From NCBI GenBank assembly GCA_031280945.1, contig JAITGB010000134.1:1-7880 (forward strand): a DNA stretch of 7,880 nucleotides. Reading direction: 5' to 3'. Shown piece by piece: positions 1-4,873 of this stretch. Position numbers and translations under genes: made by a program. The notes under the pieces were generated by a model. The model was not told the origin of the DNA, did not search any database, and was given only the letters and a program-made list of their open reading frames with translations. How positions within the stretch are numbered: position 1 is the first letter of the stretch; each line of letters begins with the position of its first letter. Source of the stretch: Spirochaetales bacterium. Its GTDB lineage: Bacteria > Spirochaetota > Spirochaetia > DTKZ01.

Positions 1-12
1 ATGCCCGCGGCG

Positions 13-39
13 CCCGGGCCCCCCCCAACCCCCGGCCCC
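13..39 (-). other. Putative G-quadruplex motif downstream of the BMP gene
   Basis: Read on the minus strand, this stretch has G-runs of 4, 5, 8 and 3 separated by CC, TT and CCC. That satisfies the usual G3+/N1-7 pattern for a four-run quadruplex. It lies 80-106 nt beyond the stop of the minus-strand BMP gene, past a perfect palindrome, so it could sit in that gene's 3' untranslated RNA. Interleaved C-runs may compete by ordinary base pairing. The motif is seen directly; folding is inference. Confidence 0.5.
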
Positions 40-56
40 GGCGATTTCCGCCTACC

Positions 57-78
57 GCGCACCCCCGCGGGGGTGCGC
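57..78. repeat. Perfect 22-bp GC-rich palindrome, possible 3'-end hairpin
   Basis: The 22 bases are exactly self-complementary around the centre (half-site GCGCACCCCCG). The palindrome begins 41 nt beyond the TAG of the minus-strand BMP gene. As RNA it could form a stem of about 9 bp with a small loop. No U-run follows in either direction, so it is not a canonical Rho-independent terminator. It could still pause polymerase or protect the 3' end of the BMP mRNA. The palindrome is certain; the role is not. Confidence 0.55.
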
Positions 79-118
79 CTGAATTCTTCTCATCGCTACG
101 CTTCCCATGCGGCCTCCA

Positions 119-1258
119 CTAATTTATTTCGTTCACCGTATGATAGTACCAGTCCATGCCGTCCCGGATTTCGCCGTCCGAAAGCCGCGCCCCCGCCCGG
201 CCAATCTCGCGCCCGTCGTTTGAGAGGAGAACCCCGTCAAAAACATCGAACTCCCCGGACTCGATGCGCGTACGCTCCGCCGCGATGAGGCGCAGAATTT
301 CCGGCCCCGCCGCGCCGGCCAAATCCGAGAGAGGGGTCATGTCCACTATACCATCTTTGAGGGAACCAAAGTAAGGCTCGCTCGTAAAAGTCCCGTCAAG
401 AACGCTCCGCACGAGGCTCGTGTAATACACCCCCCATCTCCAGCGCACCGACGCAAGAACAGCGCCCGGCGCGTCCGCCTCCATGCCGCTGTTGTAGCCA
501 ATGCCAAAAACGCCCGCCTTTTGCGCCTCGAGCTGGGGATTGGGCGTGTCGCAGTGCTGGGCAAGAACATCGCAGCCCTGCGCGATGAGTTCCCGCGCCG
601 CCGCGGCTTCCCCCCTGGGGTCAAACCAACTGTAGGTAACTTTGACGAAAATCCGCGCCCCGGGATTCGCCTTCTCAACGCCGAGGGCAAAAGCGTTGAT
701 GCCGCCTGTTACCTCGCTGTTGTCCCTGCCCTGGGCCGCCACGTAGCCGATTTTTCCGGTTTTGGTTTTCAGCCCTGCGGCGATGCCCGACAGGTAGCGC
801 GCCTGGTACACCCTGCCGTAATAGTTGGTAAAATTTGACGAGTTACTCCGCGAACCCGTGGCGTGCGCGAAAATTACGCCGGGAAATTCCCCCGCAAGTT
901 TCTCGCAGGTGTTCATGTAGCCCCAGCTCGTCGCAAAAATAATCTGTACGCCTCCGGCGATGAGGTCCCGCATGGCGTTCTCTATGCCCATCGCGTCCGC
1001 ATCGTCCACCTGAACTTTTTCGATGAGCTGCCCCCCATCAAGGCCAACGCTTTCCATCATCTCGCGGATGCCCGTCTCGTGCGCGTAGGCGTAGCCCGAA
1101 GACTCCTTGCCCGGGTCGGTAATATGCACGACCCCGATTTTGAGCGCCTCCTTCGCAAGAGGCTCCCCCGGCCTCCATCCCCTTTGGCAGGAAAAAAGAA
1201 AAATCACGGCAAGCGCAAGCCCCGCGCAGGCCCGCCCCGGTACACTACAAACTCTCAT
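119..1258 (-). CDS. BMP-family (PnrA/TmpC-like) ABC transporter substrate-binding lipoprotein
   Basis: This is a predicted membrane-anchored solute receptor of the basic membrane protein family. Characterised members such as Treponema PnrA/TmpC bind purine nucleosides for ABC import; the ligand here is inferred. The 379-residue product starts with a short basic N-region, a hydrophobic core (GLALAVIFLF) and a lipobox LFSC with the acylated Cys at residue 24. The body carries family blocks in order: KIGVVHITDPG, IIFATSWGYM, EFPGVIFAHATG, ARYLSGIAAGLKTKTGKIGYVA, INAFALGVEKANP, SWFDPRGEA, DVLAQHCDTP, IGYNSGM and a C-terminal VFDGVL..NDG. An in-frame ATG at 1285 would add nine residues but overlaps the predicted -10 box. 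The ATG at 1258 has a strong Shine-Dalgarno, so I chose it. No cognate ATPase or permease gene is visible, so those lie beyond the left edge or elsewhere. Confidence 0.93.
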   Translation of the reverse strand: MRVCSVPGRACAGLALAVIFLFSCQRGWRPGEPLAKEALKIGVVHITDPGKESSGYAYAHETGIREMMESVGLDGGQLIEKVQVDDADAMGIENAMRDLIAGGVQIIFATSWGYMNTCEKLAGEFPGVIFAHATGSRSNSSNFTNYYGRVYQARYLSGIAAGLKTKTGKIGYVAAQGRDNSEVTGGINAFALGVEKANPGARIFVKVTYSWFDPRGEAAAARELIAQGCDVLAQHCDTPNPQLEAQKAGVFGIGYNSGMEADAPGAVLASVRWRWGVYYTSLVRSVLDGTFTSEPYFGSLKDGIVDMTPLSDLAGAAGPEILRLIAAERTRIESGEFDVFDGVLLSNDGREIGRAGARLSDGEIRDGMDWYYHTVNEIN

Positions 1259-1266
1259 GGAAACCC

Positions 1267-1272
1267 CCTCCC
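1267..1272 (-). promoter_or_regulatory. Ribosome binding site fixing the BMP gene start
   Basis: On the minus strand GGGAGG is followed by an 8-nt spacer (GGGTTTCC) and ATG at 1258-1256. This supports the internal Met over the upstream ATG at 1285, which has no comparable purine-rich site and sits inside the promoter. Confidence 0.75.
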
Positions 1273-1275
1273 GCC

Positions 1276-1304
1276 AGTGTATCATAGAAGCCGGGTAACG
1301 TCAT
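1276..1304 (-). promoter_or_regulatory. Predicted sigma70-type promoter of the BMP gene, extended -10
   Basis: Read on the minus strand, ATGACG (1304-1299, 4/6 to TTGACA) is followed by a 17-nt spacer and TACACT (1281-1276, 4/6 to TATAAT). A TG one base upstream of the -10 (1284-1283) makes it an extended -10. A T7 tract lies just upstream. The predicted start near 1269 leaves a leader of only about 11 nt, which would cut into the Shine-Dalgarno, so the exact start may differ. Two GTAAC copies (1295-1299 and 1309-1313 on the plus strand) flank the -35 and could be operator half-sites; this is weak. Confidence 0.55.
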
Positions 1305-1362
1305 TATTGTAACAAAAAAACGCAAGAGCCAGCGCATATAAACTTTTGGGGCGCATTTCACA

Positions 1363-1378
1363 GGCCGCTTTAGCGGCC
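1363..1378. repeat. Hairpin 1 of array: 6-bp stem, TTTA loop
   Basis: GGCCGC and GCGGCC flank TTTA. This is the shortest of the four stems. It is preceded by CACAGGCC (1359-1366), which is complementary to GGCCTGTG at 1431-1438 in hairpin 2, so the two hairpins could also pair with each other. Confidence 0.7.
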
Positions 1379-1403
1379 ACGACAATCCATTCCTCTCGAA
1401 ACT

Positions 1404-1436
1404 CAGGCCGTACTCGGGCGCATTTTTTACGGCCTG
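1404..1436. repeat. Alternative stem competing with hairpin 2
   Basis: CAGGCCGTA (1404-1412) is exactly complementary to TACGGCCTG (1428-1436), giving a 9-bp stem with a 15-nt loop. It uses the same bases as the left arm of hairpin 2, so the two structures exclude each other. This resembles the layout of an attenuator or switch. It could equally be a by-product of repeat duplication. Confidence 0.5.
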
Positions 1437-1449
1437 TGGCCGTAAAAAA
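1423..1449. repeat. Hairpin 2 of array: 12-bp perfect stem, TGT loop
   Basis: TTTTTTACGGCC (1423-1434) pairs perfectly with GGCCGTAAAAAA (1438-1449) around TGT. The T-run lies on the 5' arm and the A-run on the 3' arm when read on either strand, so it lacks the trailing U-tract of an intrinsic terminator. Confidence 0.85.
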
Positions 1450-1469
1450 CCGGGCTTTGCGGGGCTCCG

Positions 1470-1498
1470 GTCTTTTCGGGCCAGAGGCCCGAAAAGAC
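1470..1498. repeat. Hairpin 3 of array: 13-bp perfect stem, AGA loop
   Basis: GTCTTTTCGGGCC (1470-1482) pairs perfectly with GGCCCGAAAAGAC (1486-1498) around AGA. It shares the plan of hairpin 2: T-rich outer part, GGCC next to the loop and a 3-nt loop. Confidence 0.85.
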
Positions 1499-1529
1499 AC
1501 GCTGCGCGTCCCCTCCAATCCCTTGCGCG

Positions 1530-1562
1530 CTGGCGGGATTTTGCTCCGCAAAATCCCGCCAG
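1530..1562. repeat. Hairpin 4 of array: 15-bp perfect stem, TCC loop
   Basis: CTGGCGGGATTTTGC (1530-1544) pairs perfectly with GCAAAATCCCGCCAG (1548-1562) around TCC. This is the longest stem in the array. Its order differs from hairpins 2 and 3, with the AT part next to the loop and the GC part outside. Confidence 0.85.
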
Positions 1563-1599
1563 TACCAAAGGCCCGCGCCGCGAAAAATGGACAAACTCC

Positions 1600-1630
1600 T
1601 TGAATTTTTTACTTATTTGTGCGATATTAT
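1600..1630 (+). promoter_or_regulatory. Possible promoter of the GLUG lipoprotein gene
   Basis: A sharply AT-rich tract (about 1600-1690) separates the hairpin array from the GLUG gene. TTGAAT (1600-1605) and TATTAT (1625-1630) are each close to consensus, but the 19-nt spacing is longer than ideal. A second -10-like hexamer, TATATT (1666-1671), is closer to the gene but has no good -35 and would leave almost no leader. The promoter probably lies in this tract; the exact boxes are uncertain. Confidence 0.35.
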
Positions 1631-1675
1631 ATAAGTAGTAGTTTTTAGTGTGTTGACTAAAAGTGTATATTAGCC

Positions 1676-1692
1676 GGAGGAAATAATGTATG
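1676..1692 (+). promoter_or_regulatory. Ribosome binding site with two out-of-frame ATGs
   Basis: GGAGG (1676-1680) precedes two ATGs four bases apart. The first, at 1686 (spacing 5), opens only ATG TAT GAA GTA TAA, a four-codon peptide ending at 1700. The second, at 1690 (spacing 9), opens the 449-codon lipoprotein gene. The second is the productive start. Initiation at the first would compete with it and could lower expression. Confidence 0.7.
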
Positions 1693-3039
1693 AAGTATAA
1701 AACCAGCGGAGAAGAACTCAAAAAGCGTACATCCCCCCTCCCCCATTCCTGCCGGAATAGCAGGAATTACTTCCTTTTATTAACCCTCCCCCTCCTTGTT
1801 TTTGCCCTCCTTGCGGGCTGCCCTGTCTACGACCTGCCGTATTTTGAGTTTCCCTTAAACAACTTCCAGATTACCAACATAACAATAGAGGGCGCTTATG
1901 TCCCCCAAGAAGGGGCGGAAAAAACTCCCGTCCTCCTCTATTACCTTGACGGTACCTTTGATTTCGGCTACGTCGCTGATACGGGCAGCGTTTTCATCAA
2001 AAATAAAGATACCTCAAACCGCCGGGGAAAAATCTTTTACCATTTGTATCTGCGTACCGAGGAAGTCCCCATTCTTTTGGGGCGGAAGTTTGACGAAAAC
2101 CCTGTACGCTTCAAACTTGACGCCCAGGGACAACTCCAGCTTCGGGAAGAAGTACCTAACCCCAACGATGGCGGAGCGCCCTACATTCCTATAGACACAA
2201 TGGGGGAGTTTCTCCATATAAACGGGGACAGTGCGCTATGGGGCGGCTCCTACCTTTTGACGGGCGCTCTTGATATGCTCGGAGGAGCGGATAGAGGAGC
2301 GCTCAGACTTAACTGGAATCCTATAGGGAACGCCTCCTCGGGCCGCTTTACGGGAAAATTTGACGGCGGCGGCAGGGAAATCAGGAATCTGTACATCGAT
2401 AGCCCCGATGACAATATCGGACTTTTTGGCATGACAAACAACGCCGTACTCAGGAACATTGTCATAGGGTCGGGCAGCGTACAGGGAAATAGCTGTGTTG
2501 GCGGCATTGCCGGTTTTTCCAGCGGCGGTGAAATCTCAGGTTGTTCCAACGGCGCTGAGGTTACATCAGGCTACGGCAATGCCGGCGGCATAGCCGGGTA
2601 CAGCCAGGGCGCTGCCATCACCACCTGCTACAATACAGGCGCCGTTACCACCACCAGTAGCGCCGGCGGCATAGCGGGGGATAACTCCGGCAGCATCACC
2701 GCCTGCTACAATACAGGCGCGGTTACGGCAACCGTCAGTAACGGCGGAGGCATAGCGGGGGATAACTCCTCCGGCAACATCACCTACTGCTACTGGCTGT
2801 CCGCATCTGGCGGCAACGCGAGTCAAGGCATCGGCAATCCTCCCGGCGACAGTGGAGCAGCGCCCTTTAACAACTCCGGAAACTGGCCCTCCCTTACCGG
2901 CAACTGGGCTCCCTATATGTGGACACAATCCGGTGATGAAAAGACCCCTCAAAAATACTGGAAATCCGCAGGCCAGTGGAGCCAGCCTCCTATCGACGGC
3001 AGCAAATCAGAGTTTCCCAAACTCTGGTGGCAGCCTTAA
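1690..3039 (+). CDS. GLUG-repeat predicted lipoprotein, function unknown
   Basis: This 449-residue protein is predicted to be exported and lipid-anchored. A long basic N-region (residues 1-26) is followed by a hydrophobic stretch and the lipobox LLAGC with Cys44. Residues 45-160 are not recognised. From about residue 176 the sequence has the layout typical of GLUG proteins: WNPIG, FTGKFDGGGREIRNLYI, then GLFG and NIVIGSGSV. Four GGIAG units follow at residues 271, 299, 326 and 353, two with the pattern CYNTGAV. A glycine/asparagine/tryptophan-rich tail ends in FPKLWWQP. GLUG repeats occur in bacterial surface proteins and adhesin-like beta-solenoids, so a surface role is plausible but unproven. 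The flanking genes are unrelated and it is probably transcribed alone. The first third looks more AT-rich than its neighbours by eye. Confidence 0.85.
   Translation: MKYKTSGEELKKRTSPLPHSCRNSRNYFLLLTLPLLVFALLAGCPVYDLPYFEFPLNNFQITNITIEGAYVPQEGAEKTPVLLYYLDGTFDFGYVADTGSVFIKNKDTSNRRGKIFYHLYLRTEEVPILLGRKFDENPVRFKLDAQGQLQLREEVPNPNDGGAPYIPIDTMGEFLHINGDSALWGGSYLLTGALDMLGGADRGALRLNWNPIGNASSGRFTGKFDGGGREIRNLYIDSPDDNIGLFGMTNNAVLRNIVIGSGSVQGNSCVGGIAGFSSGGEISGCSNGAEVTSGYGNAGGIAGYSQGAAITTCYNTGAVTTTSSAGGIAGDNSGSITACYNTGAVTATVSNGGGIAGDNSSGNITYCYWLSASGGNASQGIGNPPGDSGAAPFNNSGNWPSLTGNWAPYMWTQSGDEKTPQKYWKSAGQWSQPPIDGSKSEFPKLWWQP
2500..2790 (+). repeat. Coding tandem GLUG repeats, near-identical at DNA level
   Basis: Within the lipoprotein gene the last repeats are conserved in DNA as well as protein. 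A 32-nt segment beginning ATCACC at 2617 recurs at 2695 with two mismatches, 78 nt apart. A 19-nt segment (CATAGCGGGGGATAACTCC) at 2670 recurs identically at 2751, 81 nt apart. Protein periods are 26-28 residues. Such similarity implies recent duplication or gene conversion and could allow the repeat number to vary. Confidence 0.8.
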
Positions 3040-3191
3040 TTGCCGTAAACCTCCCGGAATTCCCCCGCTCTTTCAATCTCCCCCTTTCGTGCTTCGCTGA
3101 TTGAGCGGCTCCGCCACGAAATTTCGCGGGATGTCTTCCTCAAGAGAAGGGCCTCTGGAACTGCCGCGCGCGAGATTTTTTCCCCGCCGTG
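3040..3191. other. Intergenic spacer between GLUG and XPB genes
   Basis: No convincing gene or intrinsic terminator is visible. The spacer holds two short perfect palindromes, GGAATTCC (3056-3063) and CGAAATTTCG (3117-3126), plus a weak 4-bp stem (CGCT/AGCG, 3095-3107). An open frame from 3101 runs into XPB, but its first 36 residues do not resemble the XPB N-terminus and the start lacks a ribosome binding site. Confidence 0.5.
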
Positions 3192-3200
3192 TGATACACT
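3192..3200 (+). promoter_or_regulatory. Possible extended -10 promoter of the XPB operon, near-leaderless
   Basis: TGATACACT has the TGn extension followed by TACACT (4/6 to TATAAT). The same ten bases, TGATACACTG, form the core of the BMP promoter on the other strand at 1284-1275. No good -35 is present 16-18 nt upstream. If used, transcription would start near 3207, only about 2 nt before the ATG at 3209. That fits the lack of a Shine-Dalgarno before this gene. Confidence 0.4.
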
Positions 3201-3208
3201 GTATACGC

Positions 3209-4873
3209 ATGAGCGTACCGGAAAAATCCCTCATCGTTCAGAGCGACGGCTCCCTCCTCCTCGATGTTCACTCTCCGGCAGCCGAAGAAGCGCGCGCGGC
3301 CATAGCGCCGTTTGCCGAACTTGAGAAATCGCCGGAGCATATTCACACCTACCGCATGAGCCCGCTCTCCCTGTGGAACGCGGCCTCCTCAGGGTTACGG
3401 CCAGAGGATATTTACGCGGCCCTCACAGGACATTCCCGCTATCCCGTGCCGGAAAACGTAGCCGCAAATATCCGCGAAATTTTGGGCCGCTATGGAAAAC
3501 TCAAACTTCGCGCGGCCACAGACGCAATACTCCGCCTTGAGGTTTCAGGCGAAGCCGCGCGGGCGGAAATCCGCGCCAACAAAAGGCTCGCCAAATTTCT
3601 CCGCTTCGAAGACGAAGGGATTTTTCTCAGCCTCACGGACAGGGGCACGATTAAACAGGAACTTATCCACATAGGCTATCCCGTGGAGGACGAAGCCCCC
3701 CTCGCGGAAGGCGAACCCTTAAGCTTTGCCTTCCGCGAAAACTCCTCTTCGGGCAGGGCCTTTTCCGTGCGGGACTATCAGGTCCAGGCCGCGGCGAGCC
3801 TCGTGGCGGACCGAAGACCCGGTACAGGCTTTGGCCTGGTAGTCCTGCCCTGCGGCGCGGGCAAAACAATAGTGGGAATGAAGGTGATGAGCCTCCTGCA
3901 AACAAACACCCTCATTCTCACAACAAACATAGCGGCGGTTCACCAGTGGATAGATGAGCTTCTGGATAAAACAACCCTCTCCCCGCAGGACATAGGCGAG
4001 TACACAGGGGAAGTAAAAACCATACGCCCTGTAACCGTAGCCACCTACCAAATCCTCGTGTGGAGAGCCGGCAAAGAAGAAGATTTTCCCCACTTCCGCC
4101 TGTTCCGAGAGAGGAACTGGGGCCTCATTATCTACGACGAAGTCCACCTCCTCCCCGCGCCCATGTTCCGCGTAACAGCCGAGATTCAGAGCGTGAGGCG
4201 GCTTGGGCTTACAGCCACCCTTGTACGCGAAGACGGCCGCGAGGAAGATGTTTTTTCCCTTGTGGGGCCCAAACGCTACGATGTCCCCTGGAAAGAACTG
4301 GAAGCAAAGGGCTGGATTGCCGAAGCAAGCTGCGTGGAAATCCGCCTCGACCTGCCCGAAGAGCTCAAAATCCCCTACGCCATCGCGGACAAACGGAACA
4401 AATTCCGCATCGCCTGCGAAAATCCCCGCAAGCTGCAGGCCGTACGCGAAATTCTGTGTAACCACCCCGACGAGCCTACCCTCATCATAGGCCAATTTTT
4501 GAATCAGCTTGCCCTCATCGCCTCATCTCTCGGCTCTCCCCTCATAACAGGCAAAACCCCCAACGCGGAGAGGGAGCGTATCTACGCCGACTTCAAGGCA
4601 GGCCGCGTGCGCGTCATTGTTGTTTCCAAAGTAGCCAACTTCGCCATAGACCTGCCGGACGCCTCGGTCGCCATTCAGGTTTCCGGCTCCTTTGGCTCGC
4701 GGCAGGAAGAAGCCCAGAGGCTCGGCAGAATTCTCCGGCCCAAAAAACGCAACTCCTATTTTTATTCCCTCCTCTCGCGCTACACCACAGAGGAAACCTT
4801 CGGCGCGAATAGACAAAAATTTCTCACGGAGCAGGGCTACAAGTACCGCATAGAACTCTGGCAGGCCGTATGA
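3209..4873 (+). CDS. XPB/Rad25-family DNA repair helicase (SF2)
   Basis: This is a bacterial homologue of XPB, an ATP-driven 3'-5' DNA translocase; bacterial members are linked to DNA repair, though their exact role is less clear than in eukaryotes. The 554-residue product is in the usual size range. Residues 8-100 form the N-terminal domain typical of bacterial XPB (LIVQSDGSLLLDV, FAELEKSPEHIHTYR, SLWNAA). A QxxA-type entry (VRDYQ, 187-191) precedes Walker A LPCGAGKT (213-220), the DEVH box (310-313), TAT (335-337) and the XPB hallmark RED (340-342). Helicase domain 2 ends with motif VI QRLGRILR (503-510). All key residues are intact. ATG at 3209 is chosen because homology begins there, although no Shine-Dalgarno is visible. 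The stop overlaps the next start (ATGA), so the pair is translationally coupled. Confidence 0.95.
   Translation: MSVPEKSLIVQSDGSLLLDVHSPAAEEARAAIAPFAELEKSPEHIHTYRMSPLSLWNAASSGLRPEDIYAALTGHSRYPVPENVAANIREILGRYGKLKLRAATDAILRLEVSGEAARAEIRANKRLAKFLRFEDEGIFLSLTDRGTIKQELIHIGYPVEDEAPLAEGEPLSFAFRENSSSGRAFSVRDYQVQAAASLVADRRPGTGFGLVVLPCGAGKTIVGMKVMSLLQTNTLILTTNIAAVHQWIDELLDKTTLSPQDIGEYTGEVKTIRPVTVATYQILVWRAGKEEDFPHFRLFRERNWGLIIYDEVHLLPAPMFRVTAEIQSVRRLGLTATLVREDGREEDVFSLVGPKRYDVPWKELEAKGWIAEASCVEIRLDLPEELKIPYAIADKRNKFRIACENPRKLQAVREILCNHPDEPTLIIGQFLNQLALIASSLGSPLITGKTPNAERERIYADFKAGRVRVIVVSKVANFAIDLPDASVAIQVSGSFGSRQEEAQRLGRILRPKKRNSYFYSLLSRYTTEETFGANRQKFLTEQGYKYRIELWQAV

Larger units (their letters stand above)
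1349..1562. repeat. Intergenic array of long perfect hairpins with tiny loops
   Basis: This 214-bp block fills the middle of the 431-bp gap between the divergent BMP and GLUG genes. It holds four perfect inverted repeats with stems of 6, 12, 13 and 15 bp, centred near 1370, 1436, 1484 and 1546. A small 4-bp hairpin (ACGC-TGC-GCGT, 1499-1509) abuts the third. GGGCGCATTT occurs twice, at 1349 and 1416, each time shortly before a hairpin, suggesting an old duplication of a repeat-plus-hairpin unit. Arms have T-runs on the 5' side and A-runs on the 3' side, opposite to a terminator. No coding sequence here is convincing. Outside the array the gap holds only the two promoter regions. The block may be a dispersed repeat element, a structured RNA or an insulator; the sequence does not decide. 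Confidence 0.75.

Noticed and set aside
1423..1449. Hairpin 2 as a bidirectional intrinsic terminator
   Set aside because: The T-run precedes the stem and the A-run follows it on both strands, the reverse of a terminator.
1349..1562. CRISPR array or insertion sequence
   Set aside because: The hairpin stems are not copies of one repeat, spacers are not uniform, and there is no transposase or target-site duplication.
1653..1671. TTGACT and TATATT as a promoter pair for the GLUG gene
   Set aside because: The two hexamers are only 7 bp apart, far too close for a sigma70 promoter.
1245..1721. Minus-strand open frames of 158 and 89 codons across the hairpin array
   Set aside because: They run through inverted repeats and the divergent promoters, lack recognisable domains and have no good ribosome binding site. 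They look like chance frames in GC-rich repeats.
3101..3208. Upstream extension of XPB by 36 residues
   Set aside because: The extra residues do not resemble any XPB N-terminus and the family pattern begins just after the ATG at 3209.
3719..4495. 258-codon antisense open frame inside XPB
   Set aside because: XPB has intact helicase motifs across the same bases. The antisense frame is a shadow of GC-rich codon use.
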